Shown here piece after piece: positions 34,205-47,267 of a DNA stretch of 64,000 bases. Origin of the DNA: Strongyloides papillosus (Eukaryota > Nematoda > Chromadorea > Rhabditida > Strongyloididae). The stretch is from assembly GCA_005656395.1 (NCBI GenBank), contig SRSI01000062.1:62001-126000 (forward strand), given 5' to 3'. The stretch's first letter is position 1, and each line of letters starts with the position of its first letter. The notes below the pieces were generated by a model. It saw only the letters and a program-made list of their open reading frames with translations. It was not told the DNA's origin and did not search any database. A program made the position numbers and the translations under genes.

Positions 34205-35519
34205 TTATTTTCCTAGGTTTTTTTCATGCCTTCTTACAGCGCTGTCATAACTATCGATAAATTCAAGGAATAGTTGTGAAGATTGGAAGTTTATTTTCCT
34301 TTTTAAGTAATCCAGTATACTTGAATGAATGTAAAAATAATGCTAAAATAAATTTAAATATTATTAATAAAAATGGAAAGTTTAAAGAAATACTTACAAT
34401 TTCATACTCCAATGCTAATGCTCTTGATTTCCGTAAGTTTTCACCCATTTGCTGTAATGAATCAACTTGATTACCTATTGTCAAAGATTCCATAAATATT
34501 TCAATCAAAATTAATATACCTGCTCTTCCTGTACCAAGAGCATCATGAATAACTATTGGAGTTTTGGAGAACCTTAAAAATCCTAACAATTGAAATGGTG
34601 TTTGTGAGATTTCAGGAACAGTCTTGTCTGGAAAGTATGCCCAATGATAATGTAGAACATTAAATGATTTATCATTATGTTGAACTTTTAATGTTGTTCT
34701 CCTTAACTCCTTATTTATTGTCATTTTTTCTCTCTTTTTACATGTAATTTTAACCTCACCAAATCTACAGGAACGGTTTGTTTTGTTTGGAAAATACAAA
34801 TCTATTTTATCTTTATTTCCTTTTGACATATCACTTATCATCCCAATACAAGATACCTCATTCTGTACGATCATTAACCAGAAATCGTTTATTGTATCGG
34901 TTGTTGGAGATTGTGTGCAAATGAAGCGTTTAGGATTCGATGCTGTAGCAATATAATTAGCGTGAATGTAATCTGTTGTATAATTTTTCAACTCCACTCG
35001 AGTACTATCAATGCACGGTACATCTGGACTCCTATTTTTAATTGCATTTTCAGGTTTTAAAAAGTTTACAGTTTCAGCTTTATCAGCAACTATACGATTT
35101 ATCTCAGCAAATTCCTTTTTCAATCTGTCTATTCCTTCATCAATTAACTTATCAACAAACTCCACTGCAATATCAGCTATATTCTTTTTTGTTATCTTTT
35201 TTTCGGTTACAGAAATTTCTTTTCCTGACTGTACCTCTGTTTGTTGCAAATCAACAGGAGGTGGTAATGGTTTGTTTCCATATTTACTAACAACATTAGT
35301 TTGGTAAAGTGAATTAGTACTACCACTTTTTCTACCACCTTGTTTTAATGCTATAGTGGCATTTTTGAATTGATTTTCAAATGGAGCCTCTTTTTCATCC
35401 TCACATTCAACGGTTTTGTCTTTCTCAACAGAAATCATTCCAGTGTTATTACTATCAAACATTTTTTTCCTATTTTTGACCTTAGTTTTTGGTCTTTTAA
35501 ATGTACTACTGGGTTCCAT
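34205..35519 (-). CDS. Receptor-less protein-tyrosine-phosphatase-like protein, catalytically dead
   Basis: Exons are 34398-35519 and 34205-34342, giving 419 residues. The acceptor TTTATTTTAG restores the usual PTP C-terminal helix (HYFYIHSSILDYL, QLFLEFI), so the last exon is supported. Residues 1-115 are basic and Pro/Thr-rich. The PTP fold then runs with NRIV, YIHANYIATA, FICTQSPTTDTINDFWLMI, HYHWAYFPD and SRALALEYE. The signature loop reads IHDALGTGRAG: the catalytic Cys is Asp326, while Arg332 is kept. The substrate-recognition loop is KNRS instead of KNRY. A phosphatase reaction is therefore not expected; it may bind phosphotyrosine or act as a scaffold. Worms have many such soluble PTPs, some with pseudophosphatase roles in sperm and egg. 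Confidence 0.9.
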
Positions 35520-36296
35520 ATTGTAAAGGGCAAAAATTTAAAGACAGCCTTTATGTCTAATAGAAAAAAAATATAATGAATTACGTAAAATTTAATTCAT
35601 TAAAATTATCAAATTATCCACATAAATTTGAAAAATAATCAAGTATTTATTCATAAATTATTAAACACATACAAAAGAATGGATCAAGAATGGTGGTATA
35701 AAATGAAAATTTATAAGCGGCAGTTAATTAGATTAAATGTTTTTATACAAATTACAATTAAAAGAATAGTATTTAGTTAATCATTAATTAATGAAGTTAA
35801 AGAAAAAAAAGATATATATTATATCTAAATAAAAGCATTAAAAAATTGTTATTTATTTTGTAAATTTTTTCTCATAAGTTGAGATCTGTGTGAAGGGATG
35901 TAATAAAAAATGAGTAAAAATAATTTTCTTTATTTTTTAAGCTTTTTAAAATAGGATTATAATATCTTTGAATCACCGTAGCAGAAATATTGGAGAGTAA
36001 ATGTTTTGTTAAAATTCTTCTGACAAAATTAGTATAAATATTATAGAAAAATTATATATATAAATGACTATAAAGAAAAACCTCTTATCAATGGGGGTTT
36101 TTTTTGAAGGCTTATCAAAAGAATTAACAAAAAAATATAGAAATGTATATTAAAATTACAAGATAAAAATATAAATGTTTAAATTATAAGAGATAAATCA
36201 AACTGAGGTGTGGGATTTTGTTAATAAGAATACATATTAATAAAAAATGAGATATATCTTTGACCTTTTTAGAATGATAGAATTAATTACTAACAA
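35520..36296. other. Intergenic, AT-rich
   Basis: Holds the upstream region of the PTP-like gene and the 3' flank of the next minus-strand gene. A run of eight Gs/Ts near 36100 and short AT repeats are the only structure seen. Confidence 0.55.
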
Positions 36297-37970
36297 TTAT
36301 ACACCGAGGTATGCACTGGTTCCAAAATTTGAATAATTAAAATTAAAGCTTTTTCCATTTTGTTTAGATTGTTGTTTGATCATATAACAGCATTTACCTC
36401 TTAAAGCCCATATAAATTGATTAAAATCTTGTTTCAACCATTTTTCTGTTCCTGAATTTTTTTGTGAATGTTCCTCTATGTGTATGGAAGTACCATAGTC
36501 AATAAGAATAAGTTTTGGAAATGGTTGTGTTGTATTATTTAACTGAAAACAATATTCTCGAAGGCCATTTGTGGCACGAAAAGAAAATTGTAAATCCAAT
36601 TCTTGAGCAATTTTACATAATTGTGATAAGGTTTCACTATCTTCGAGAGAAAATTTTGATGCTGGGGAATGGATAGAAGAAGAAGTATTAACTGGTGAGG
36701 CATCACCAGAAGAATATGAGGTAGAACTATGTATTGTTTCTGGTACGGAATCTGTATTAATTTCTTCATCTGTAGTTTTTACGAGTAATGATGAATCCTG
36801 AGTAAAGGCAGTTGATGTAGAAGTGGAGGTATTTGTGTAAGTGTAAATATTAGGAAAAGCATTTAAAAAATCTAACGGTGATTCATCTACATTTGGTGTT
36901 GATCTTGATGTATTTGAATTCAAATGAGATTTTTTTGTACAATTTATTTCAGATGATTCAATTCCACCTGTATCAAATGATTTTGTGATGTTTTGTATTT
37001 TTTCATTAACAACAATTGACTTTAGTATTGTATTTAATGGTGTATTACCACTTGTCTCTGGGATTGGATCATCTACAACTTCTTCTTTTATACCAATAAT
37101 TGGTGACATTCTACTTGTTTTAGCATCTCTAACAATACTAGCTATTCCATCATCAGAAGCTGGTCTTTTAGGAGGACCATTACTATTACTTTCCTTCAAA
37201 CTCAATAAATATTCTTTGGATCTTTCATTAAGATACGTTTGTGGTGTATGATTAGGATACTTTGCTTTTGTAGATATTTCATGATTATGTACACCAGTTT
37301 CAAATAAATCTATTTTACCATCATGCCTATATAAAACATACATTTGATAAGTACATCTAGTTCTCTTCCATACATTACATCTAAATGTCAACTTAACACC
37401 ATTCCTAATTGTATCAGTCTTCCTCTTAGAAACTCTCTGTGTACATCTTACTTTAAGCATTTCCTCTTCATTATCAAATGATCCTAATAATCTCCATTGA
37501 ATGACATTTCTAACTTTTTTATAAGTACCGTCACTATTTAAATTACCATTTATAGTATTTGAATTATTATTATTACCATTACTCTTCCCGTTATTAATAG
37601 TATTAGCTTCTTTTTTATCAACAACACTTTCTTTGCCATTATTATCACTATTGTTTTCACAATCATTATTATCTTTCTTCTTCATAAGACTCACATTTTC
37701 TTCAAATGACTTCAATAAAGGTCCTCTTTCTTTTCCATTATTCTGACATTTTTCTATAACTTCATCTCTAATCTGTGATGATGAAGATGTCATATTTAAG
37801 GAATCACTTGTAGGTGTAACATTAGAAGATGAAAAATTAATTGAGGTATTCTCCTTTTTAGATGATCTATCGTCGTTTATATTGTCAGATAGTGAGATAT
37901 CCTTATTATTGTTTACACTTTGATATAGGGATGGTGGACACACATCCTGCACCGGGGTCGTTGAAACCAT
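36297..37970 (-). CDS. FLYWCH/WRKY-GCM1-like zinc-finger protein, possible transcription factor
   Basis: One open exon of 557 codons. Residues 1-150 are Asn/Ser-rich. Residues about 155-235 form a C-x7-C...H-x-H module: W159 in [13 protein letters not shown], basic [15 protein letters not shown], then [11 protein letters not shown] (C198, C206), TYQMYVLY and GVHNHE (H228, H230). This is the metal-binding layout of FLYWCH, WRKY-GCM1 and FAR1-type DNA-binding domains. A Ser/Thr-rich linker follows, and then a second folded-looking C-terminal region ([12 protein letters not shown] to CCYMIKQ) that I do not recognise. It is probably a sequence-specific nuclear factor, but no target can be inferred. 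TTTTTTTTCAG lies 17 bases before the ATG, so an upstream 5' exon or spliced leader is likely. Codon use is typical of neighbours. Confidence 0.75.
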   Translation of the reverse strand: MVSTTPVQDVCPPSLYQSVNNNKDISLSDNINDDRSSKKENTSINFSSSNVTPTSDSLNMTSSSSQIRDEVIEKCQNNGKERGPLLKSFEENVSLMKKKDNNDCENNSDNNGKESVVDKKEANTINNGKSNGNNNNSNTINGNLNSDGTYKKVRNVIQWRLLGSFDNEEEMLKVRCTQRVSKRKTDTIRNGVKLTFRCNVWKRTRCTYQMYVLYRHDGKIDLFETGVHNHEISTKAKYPNHTPQTYLNERSKEYLLSLKESNSNGPPKRPASDDGIASIVRDAKTSRMSPIIGIKEEVVDDPIPETSGNTPLNTILKSIVVNEKIQNITKSFDTGGIESSEINCTKKSHLNSNTSRSTPNVDESPLDFLNAFPNIYTYTNTSTSTSTAFTQDSSLLVKTTDEEINTDSVPETIHSSTSYSSGDASPVNTSSSIHSPASKFSLEDSETLSQLCKIAQELDLQFSFRATNGLREYCFQLNNTTQPFPKLILIDYGTSIHIEEHSQKNSGTEKWLKQDFNQFIWALRGKCCYMIKQQSKQNGKSFNFNYSNFGTSAYLGV

Positions 37971-40207
37971 GAATGAGATATTTACCTGAAAAAAAAAGAA
38001 TATTAAAAATATGTCAATATCAGGAAGAAGGGCTGATAAATAAAGTTATGTAAAGGAGAGAGAGAGAAAAAGAAGAAAGATAAATTGCTGTTCAGAGGTC
38101 TGCTGATAACAAAAGGTAACATATAAAGATATAATTGAATATATGTAGTTAAGAGAGTATGTGTGGTAAATATTTTACCCCTTTTCATCAACCCCTTCAA
38201 AATAATTCATAAATTTTTTTATGAAAATTTTTTATATGACAACTTTGCATATAAAAAAAGATTGGTAATCAAATAATCAAATAAAATAGGATACACATAA
38301 AAAAAGGTAATAGAATAGAAAAAAAAAGAATGTGGAGGCTTTGTTGAAAAAAAGAAATGATAATATCTAAAAATATATATTAAATATAAAGACTTAAAAT
38401 AATAGTAAATAAGAAAGGAGAGGGAAAATTTAGACAACAAAAACCGCTACTATAGTGTCCCACAAAACAAGAGTGTTTCCCATTTGGTTATTTAAAAATA
38501 ACAGATATGTAGTATATTACTCTCGCATCTTTAAAAGAGACCCCTCTTTTCATTTTTAAAACATTATTATTCAACTCTTATGAATACTGTATTTAAAGGA
38601 ATGCAATTTTCATACGTATTATGTGAATATATACATTTTTTTTAATGGTGATTAGAAAATACTAAACAAAGAAGAAAGTCATTATAAAAAATGTTTTTTT
38701 ATTTTAATATTTAAAATTACCAAAATCTTTTATTCCCTTTAAAAACTTTATGGTATAGAAATATTAATATATATATATGTGGATTTTAATATTTTTAAAA
38801 TAAAAATATATATATACATTTTATACACATAAATGTGAATATTTGAATTAATTCTATATCTACACATATATAAAATATCATTCTCCCATAGGAAGATGTT
38901 GTAGGGTGGCATCACTTAATAATGTTGAAGGTTCTTTTTTTGATGTAACATATATCTATTTGACTTGAAAAGTAAGAGGGAGGGAAGAATTATATGATTT
39001 AAAGGGTTTTTTTTATTCATTATATAAAGTAGTGTATAAAAACTAAATATAATTTTAAGGGGATGGTAATTTATGTACCCATAATTATATTATAATGTGT
39101 AAATTGAGTTAAATATTAAGGAAATGTCTTTATATCATTTTTTTTAATATTGGAACTATTACATTTCTATTAATAGTGGTAAATTTTTTGAGAGAAAAAG
39201 AAAAATGACAGTTGGTAGGGTAACTAAATAAAAATTTAGATCGCATGTAATATAGTTGGAGTGAGGGGATGGAAGGGTAGAGATGAATGTTAATCTGTAG
39301 TGTTTGTGGATTTTCTTACTTTTTCTCCTTCTACTAGATAATTGTTATGTAATATGGTGTAGTGTGGCGGTGTAGGGATGAAAAGTTAATGGAAGGAATT
39401 TGGGGAATCGGTCTTAATATGAGAGTTAAAAATAAAGAGGGACCAGGAATGAGTTGAAATATATATTTATATTCATATTATATTTACATATATAATAGAA
39501 AATATCATTGGGGTTACTAAGTTATATTGTTAAAGAATTTTGCTACTAAAAAAAACTTTCCATTATATCTACTATTCTTTCACCAAAAACCCCTTATCAG
39601 AGATGTTTAAATGAAAATATTTAATATACCATACACAACCTGATAACTATATCTTCTTTAGGTTATAAAGAAAAAAAATATACATAAATACATATTTTAT
39701 ATTCTTTAAAAAAGATAAAAACAATGAAAACCCCAATTATAATATGGGTGAAAAAAATATAGAGGAACAATGAGCAGAGGTTATCTCTTTCCTATATGAT
39801 CAGTAGGTTATAACCTCAATAAAAATATCGCTTTTGCTGTGATTAAATTTTAAATGAAAAAAAAGATTATTGAGATGTTATATTGGATTCTAACCAAATG
39901 AATTTTTTTTATTATCATATTAACAAGTGGTTCAAGTTATTTTATATTTATTATACCAATGTATATACTTATTTACAACAATTTGAAAGTATTAAAAACA
40001 GTTAATTAATTTAAAAGAAAAAGGATGATTTCATGGTTCTAGAAAGTAATAATTATTTTAATAATATGGTAGAAAGACCCGTTATTTTCCTACTCTATAA
40101 AAATGTATATTAAAAAGGAAGTATATTATTATTAATGTTATATATATAAGTAATATAATATTATGAAAACAGAAGGAGCTTTATGGTATATTTTGTAGAT
40201 AGATAAA

Positions 40208-40231
40208 AATATATATATATATATATATATT
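40208..40231. repeat. (AT)n microsatellite
   Basis: An uninterrupted AT dinucleotide run of about 12 units within the gene-free region. Confidence 0.85.
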
Positions 40232-41063
40232 GTGCAAAGTAACTATCACCATTAGGCGAAATAAAAATGAGTATGATATATATCAAAAAAGAAGAGAGAA
40301 TTTGGGTGCATAGATAATGGTACCCTCAAATTTTTGACTGTATGCAAAGAAAAAGGAGATACTTTTTTGTTGAAATAACGCAAAAAGTGTTACTATACTA
40401 AATGCATCTATAAATAATATACATAAAAATAAATATGTTAAGGAAGTGGGGTCGGATGAGATAATTGTGTATATGTGAAGATAGAAAATGATTAGTGGTG
40501 ATTTTTGGAACATAAAAATTATTGAAAAGATTTGATAAAATTGATACACACACATACAATTACAGATTAGGACTATTAACATTATATAATAATAGGGGTT
40601 GCATAAACTAAAAATGTATATGATCCTTGATTACATTTTAAGGGTAAAAAGACATATAAATGTTAGATACAACATAACTCTTTTTTATAGGAATAAAAAA
40701 CCAAAAGTTAATAGGGGTATTTGATATATATTAATCTGTAGGTGAAGAATGTCAACTCTTTACTCTTATAGATGGTGTTATTATGATATATCTATTTAAT
40801 ATAATTTCTAGTTAAACTAACATACAATAAGTTTTTGTACCAAATAAAAATGCAGGATGAAATTTAAGAAGGAACCTTGAAGGTAGTTTGAAAACCTTAT
40901 TAACAAAATATAATATATGCGCAAAAATTAATCATTTGCGTTACTTGAAGTATCCATAATATTACATTTCCACACCAATAAAATATAAAACTAACCCAAC
41001 GTATTTATATATATGTATATTCTTTTAGACGACTCCCTTTCTTTTAACCATCCACAAATATTA

Positions 41064-41089
41064 AATATATATATATATATATATATATT
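41064..41089. repeat. (AT)n microsatellite
   Basis: A second AT dinucleotide run of about 13 units, followed by a TTCATTCATTCATT tetranucleotide tract. Confidence 0.85.
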
Positions 41090-43495
41090 TTCATTCATTC
41101 ATTTTCCTACTTCATTTGCACACCCTCTCTATATGTTATCAAAAATTACATCACCCCCCTTCTTTTTATATCATATTTTACTTTAAAATAAATATATATA
41201 AAACACAATTCAACTATAACATCCCCTTGAAATAATATATGAACAAATATATTTATAAACATAAATATATATCTTTTAGGTAGTTTCTTCATTTATTCTA
41301 CCATATATTTAACACCTTGACCAAATTTGACTTTCAAAAACCTATATTATTTTATCTCTTCACACAATATTTTGTTTTCTAGTTATATTATTATATAAAA
41401 AAAGAATGTAAAATTGCTTTACAAGTGGTTAGAAAAAAAGGAAAGAAGAGAGAGAGGGAATAGATATATGCATACTTGTAAAAGTATTACAAAAAAATTG
41501 ATATAATCTTTCCCTTCTCTTACAAACAACAAATAAAACCATCCAAATATAAATGTACATTCCTTCAGAGGAAAAATTTTTTAGAAAAGTAGAGTATGAT
41601 TTCTTAACTACCAACAAATTTCTTTTAAATAAACTTTTTCTACGAATTTTAAAGATTCAAATAAACAAAAATCCTTTAAGTCTTTGCCTTATCTTTATAA
41701 TAATTTTGAAGGAAGATAGAAGATAAAATTAATTGGTTTATTAGAAACACTACAAAATTAACCCAGCAATAAATAATGTAAAGTATTTCAAAGAAAAACT
41801 TATATATCAAACAACTCAAGAAAAAACTTTCTTTAGGGTACATCTTTCCGTAAATTGTACTACAAGTTGTAAACATTTCATCAAAAAAATAAACTTTCAA
41901 AAACACATCTTTCTATTATTTTTATGATTTTTTCCTTTACTCTTCACACCAAAACACTATGTAAATAACCTTTAAAAAATATTTTGACAGAAGAGAATTT
42001 CTTTTCATTCTAAATAGAATATCAATTAAAGCGAAAAAAATTATGCTATTTTTCATCAAAAATATTACGGGTAGAAGGTGAAAAATTATATTTGACAATG
42101 TAGACAAATTTTATTTCCAATGGTCAATATACCTGGTACATAAAATAGTGTGAAGTAAAATATTTGTTGTTTTTTTACCCACAAATTTTAGTTGATTATA
42201 AAAAATTTTTTATCTAGTGAGGAGCATCAAAGATAATAGATAAAAATTTCTACTAGTAATATCAAAATTTTGAAAATCATTAGAAGTGATTGGTACATTT
42301 TTAATTTACTGAATAAAGTTAGTAGTTTGATATTTTAACTATCAGGTTAATAAAAATTTCGATTCATATAAATTTTAAGATTAAATTTTTTGGTTATAAT
42401 AATGTTATAGGGAAACTTTCTTTTTAATATTTTTATTGCGTTAATATACTTATTTATGAAATGGTAAATGAAAGATGATTAAATTGTACTTTTAATGGGA
42501 AATCAAACTGAAATAATTTAAGAACACTGCAGATTATTTTTAAAATTTATTATTTTAAACAATCTTTTAAATGGAAAACCCATGAGCATAATTAGTGAAA
42601 TATCAAAAATAATTTATTATTTTAATATACAAACACCTTAATAATATAATTTTGTTCTATTCAGGAATAAATACTGTAGAAGTCTTAAAATTGTAACACG
42701 GGAAAAAAGGAATAATAATTTTTTAGAAAATAATGTGTTTTCATAAAAATACAAAATAAAATTTATGTTTTTTTAAATTAATAAACATAATAAAAAACAG
42801 TAATTCGTGAAAATGTGGAAAAAATGTATTTATGATGTGATTTTACATTTATTTCTATATGTTTTTTTTTATATTCTTAATAAATTTTATTAGCATAATA
42901 TTTCCTTCCATTATTAGAATTCCATATTTGAGTCATAGGTTTAGTATAAGGAACCATTATGGAAATGTGAAATGTTAAGGACATATGTTTAATTGAAGTT
43001 GGTGAATAATAAATTACATTAACATTTTACCTATGTTACTAATAAGCTAGACTAAACACATTATTATTTCCTCTTTCTGAGGAGATTGTGTTACCATTAA
43101 AATGATTCCTTGAGATGAATTAGATTAGTGTCAGAAGATATTATAAACAATATATAATAAAAAATAGTTAATATTTATCATAATACATTTTTGTAAGTTA
43201 TTCTTTTTTTCTTTAGTATTTTTAACAAAACTTATTTTCTAATTAACATTTAAACATTGAATCCATAGTAACCTACAAGTATTTACTGACAATTATTAAT
43301 ATTCTTTATACTAAGAATACTTATTAGACACTGAAAAATTACCTATATGAGGTCTTTTTTTAACATCTGCAGTTTTATTTCCTTTCTCATGTTTATTATT
43401 TGCCTTATATACAACATATAATTTTCATAAGCTTTATTTAAGTAATATAGAAAGTATAAATTATTACTTGTAATTTTCCTTCACTAAATGTAACC

Positions 43496-44202
43496 ATGAA
43501 TTTATCTTCTGTTGATGAAACCATTAAAAGGCCAACAACTGCTATTAGTCAACCAAAAGTTAACCTCAATACACGTTTGAGGCCTCTAGACAATAAATCA
43601 ACTTTCAATGGAACTGCAACATCAAACAATAACTTATATAATCAGAGATTATCATTTTCTTCAACTTTACCAAGTAATAAATTGTTAACAAGGTACAACA
43701 CAAGAAAAGTTACAAATGTATCTACGGAGAGACAAAGAATTTATCCACTCTCCCCACTAGAAAAACTAAATCTCCCTCAAATGTATGGAGATAATTCTAC
43801 TTCCGCATATCCCGCACATTTAAATGTTGAAAGTTTTTCTCACAACACTAAACATACATCCGGAAACGTACCAAAAAAGTCAATTGTTAGTTCTGCAAAA
43901 TACTCTACTAGCGGTAAGTATTTAATTACAAGTTATAAAAAGAATGTCACTAACAGAAAAAAATATATAATTTTCCTTTTTTAGGAATTCAAAGGAAATT
44001 AACGACTAAAAATAATTCCACTACTCTCAAAAAAACTAAAATCAAAGATTTTCTGCGGAAAAAAAGTAAAATTACACTAAAATGTTTTTGTATTCTTATC
44101 CTACTCCTCATTCCAATAGCCATATTTGTCATAATGATAGTATATTCAAGTAGTTTGGAACTTGATAAACCAAGAGAAACGCCAAAGAAATCTCCATTAT
44201 AA
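43496..44202 (+). CDS. Hypothetical single-pass membrane protein, Ser/Thr/Asn-rich
   Basis: Exons are 43496-43913 and 43985-44202, with a 71-nt intron, giving 211 residues. The first 140 residues are rich in Ser, Thr, Asn and Arg and look disordered, with PTTAISQP, RLRPLDNK and RQRIYPLSPLEK. After a Lys-rich stretch (KKTKIKDFLRKK) there is one hydrophobic segment (CFCILILLLIPIAIFVIMIVY, about residues 170-190), then a 20-residue tail. No signal peptide is seen, so a type II or tail-anchored orientation with the long part in the cytosol is likely. I do not recognise the family. It lies 414 bp before the Cullin-5 start on the same strand. Confidence 0.65.
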
Positions 44203-44615
44203 ATACATTTTTTAGATTTTTTTATTGTAAATATTACAGTGTAAAAAAGGATAAATCATTCAAATATTGTAGCAATTGTAAAAAATAATCTTCAATTTAA
44301 TAAACAATATTCACATAAAATTAACTGTAATAGTACAAATTCTTTACATAACTTTTTTACAACAATATCACTTTTGAGTCTTTTTAAAAGCTATCAAACA
44401 TTTCGTGAAGTTAAATATAATTTACAAATGTAATTGTATTTATTTTCGTACCATTATTACGTAATTTAAAGCAATTACAATCTTGAAAAGAATAACTTTT
44501 GGACAAAAATATACCTATTTCTGCAAAAAAAGATTAGTCTACTCTAGAGACAATACATTCTTTTCATCACAAATTTGTAACTCAGTCGATTATATTAAAC
44601 TTACTTATTAAAAAT
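44203..44615. other. Short intergenic region upstream of Cullin-5
   Basis: AT-rich with AATAAA words near 44300 for the preceding gene. Nothing else is supported. Confidence 0.55.
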
Positions 44616-47267
44616 ATGACTTGCACGGAAGCAGCTAATGATGGTAGTGTTTCCAATGGCGATACTACTAAGGTATGTTTTAAATTATTAATCTCAAAAA
44701 CATGATGTTGTTTTTAATTTACCTTTGGTAACTTCATTTTTCATAGTCATCATTTTCTATAATACTTCATTTATTGATTGGTTTATATTAATAATTAATT
44801 TTTTAGGTTATACGGCAAACTTACACAAGAAAGCCTATTGATTTTGATACATACTGGGATTCAGCATTACTTATTGTCCGTGATTTAATGGACCGGAAGG
44901 TATGTTACTTCAATTTTCATACAATTTAATTTCTTTATAAAAATAGAATGTTTCTCGTCAAAGATGGCATGAATTATTCTCCTTAGTCTTTAATATTTGT
45001 ACATGGGATGATGAAGGAAAAGAAAAAATAAATAAGCGACTTCACAATGAATTTTCAATATACATTTCTTTAGCTGAAAAGGTATGTCTGAAACGACAGG
45101 ATATTATTAGTTGGTAATTATTGTTTTTTTCTTTTAGAGAATACATTCCAGCGGTGATAATTTAGAGACATTAAAATTATATATAGCTGAATGGGATCGT
45201 TTTTATGTTTTGTCTCAACACCTTCCTCTACCTTTTAGAGTAAAAACATACAAAAAAGGAGATTCCAGATATAGGATTCATGATGCTTTTATTAGAGGTT
45301 TTGAGGATAGTGAAAACGACATTCGTAATTTGATGTACACTATTTGGAGTGATATAATTTTTTCACATCTCAAATTAACTTTGTGGGCCAGTGTTGAGAA
45401 GTTGATAACAGATGAAAGGAATGGTGTTCAGATTGATGAAAATTTAATTGTTGGTGTAAGACAGTCTTTTGTTCTTTTGTGTCCTGATCAATCATGCAAA
45501 ATGGGAATATACAACAGTATTTTTTTGGAGAATTACTTGAAGTTTACAGATGAATTTTATAAGATTAAAACGAGTGAAGTTAAAGCGGTTACTGGAATAA
45601 GAGAGTATCTCAATTATATGAATTCTAAGTTGGATGAGGAGGAGCAGAGAGCTCGTAAATATTTAAATAATGATCCTGAATCATTAAAGAAATTGGAGGA
45701 AGTTATTGTTAATGTGTTGGTAACACAGTTTGCTGATGAAATTCTTAGCGAGGTACGATCATTGATAAAAGATAATGATGTACCAAGATTGTCTATTATT
45801 TATAAAGCTCTAAATAAGACAAGTGATAAGATGGAGTCTGTCCTTGAAGTTCTAAAAGAATACATTACTGAAGAAGGTTTATCTACAATGCGCGAGAATG
45901 CTTTGACAGTTGCTTCTGATCCAGAGAAATTTGTAGAACAACTTCTTACCATGTACAGCAAATTTTCAAAATTGATTGATGAGGCATTCAATGGTGATAT
46001 TCGTTTTAAAACAATACGTGATGTAGCATTTAATATTGTTGCAAATAGTACAGATGTTTTTAAGATGGAAATTCCTACTAGAGTTAAGGGTAGGTGTAAT
46101 ATAGAGTCTAGATGTCCTGAGTTGTTAGCTAATTACTGTGATTTATTACTAAGGAAGAGTGGCTTATCTAAGAGACTATCATCTAGTGAGATTGATAAGA
46201 AATTGAATGATTTGTTACTTGTCCTGAAATATGTCAACAGTAAAGATATCTTTATCAAATATCATAAGAATCATTTATCTAGGCGCCTTATTATGGAAGC
46301 ATATACTGACATTGAACGTGAGGAGTATATTGTTAATCAATTTAAAGAGTGTGGTATGCCAACGGAGACTATTGGAAAGATGTACAGAATGCTTCAGGAT
46401 CTTGATCTTAATAAGGACTTTAATACGTTTATTAAGACGTCGAAAAATATAAAAAATAACAACAGAGATGGTACACAAAATGATAAAGATATATCAGACT
46501 TGTTGAATGTTAAAATTCTTAATGAAGGTGCATGGGGACGTGGTAAAGACTTTGTCAATGTAACATTAAATGATAATCTCGAAGAAGCAATGCATTCAAT
46601 AGAAAATTTGTATAAATTTAAGCATAAAGGGAGAAAATTAAATTGGATTCATCAATGGTCTCATGGTACGATGACATTTACCTCTAACAATGGGAAGTAT
46701 GATCTTGATATGTCTGCATTTCAAATGGCTGTAATAAATTGTTTCTTCCATTGTTCCAGGGGAAAATTATCATTCGAGGCATTAAAATTAGCTACTAAAC
46801 TACCAATTAATGAACTAACAAGAACTTTGGTATCACTAACAGCTTTTCCAAAGATTAAATCACAGGTTCTGTTGACAGATTGTGAAAGTGTAGCATCACG
46901 AAACTTCAAGGATGAAACATTGTTTTGGATAAATCACGACTTTTTTATTGTTAAAAATAATACAATGCAAAGTCGTGGGAAATTGAATCTTATTGGAAGA
47001 TTACAACTTGCTGCGGAGGTATCCTCACAATTGGAACAAGATGAAATTGTTACATTACGTGAATTACGTACACAGGAAGCTATTACTAAGATAATGAAAA
47101 TGCGTAAAGAATGTTCTTGTAGTCATTTAGAAAATGAAGTTGTTGAAATGCTTAAAAACATTTTTTATCCGAACAAGAAACTTATTAAAGAACAAATAGA
47201 ATATTTGATAAATGAAAAAGTTATAGAAAGGCACAAAAAGAAACAAAATGTTTTTGTTTACTTGTAA
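44616..47267 (+). CDS. cul-5: Cullin-5, scaffold of an SOCS-box type E3 ubiquitin ligase
   Basis: Exons are 44616-44672, 44807-44899, 44947-45081 and 45138-47267, giving 804 residues (human CUL5 has 780). Matches to CUL5 run end to end: FDTYWDSALLIVRDL, WHELFSLVFNICTWDD, YIAEWDRFY, LIVGVRQSFVLLC, CPELLANYCDLLLRKSGLSKRL, FIKYHKNHLSRRL and LNEGAWGRG (human LNAGAWSRS). The winged-helix end has LRTQEAITKIMKMRK, where the first Lys of KMRK (about residue 749) is the expected neddylation site. CUL5 joins Elongin B/C plus SOCS-box receptors at the N-terminus and a RBX/RNF7-type RING at the C-terminus. An Asn-rich insertion of some 15 residues before LLNVKILN is the main oddity. The CUL2/CUL1 alternatives fit less well. 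Confidence 0.96.

Larger units (their letters stand above)
37971..43495. other. Long non-coding region upstream of the zinc-finger gene
   Basis: About 5.5 kb between two genes transcribed away from each other, with no protein-like frame. On the minus strand several frames of 60-100 codons (for example 40283-40582, 41676-41906) are Phe/Ile/Tyr/Leu-rich and lack any domain or splice continuity. It holds two (AT)n microsatellites and many ATATAT runs, and unusually G-rich patches on the plus strand near 38880-39420. It may hold distal 5' exons or regulatory DNA. Confidence 0.5.

Noticed and set aside
40208..41089. AT-repeat tracts as possible CRISPR-like or replication-origin repeats
   Set aside because: They are simple dinucleotide microsatellites without spaced direct repeats, and the genome is eukaryotic.
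38003..41906. Several minus-strand frames of 60-100 codons
   Set aside because: Phe/Ile/Tyr/Leu-rich translations of low-complexity DNA, with no continuity between them and no recognisable motif.
43914..43984. Read-through of the membrane-protein gene to a stop before exon 2
   Set aside because: GTAAGT and TTTTTTAG ends and the membrane segment in the next exon make splicing much more likely.
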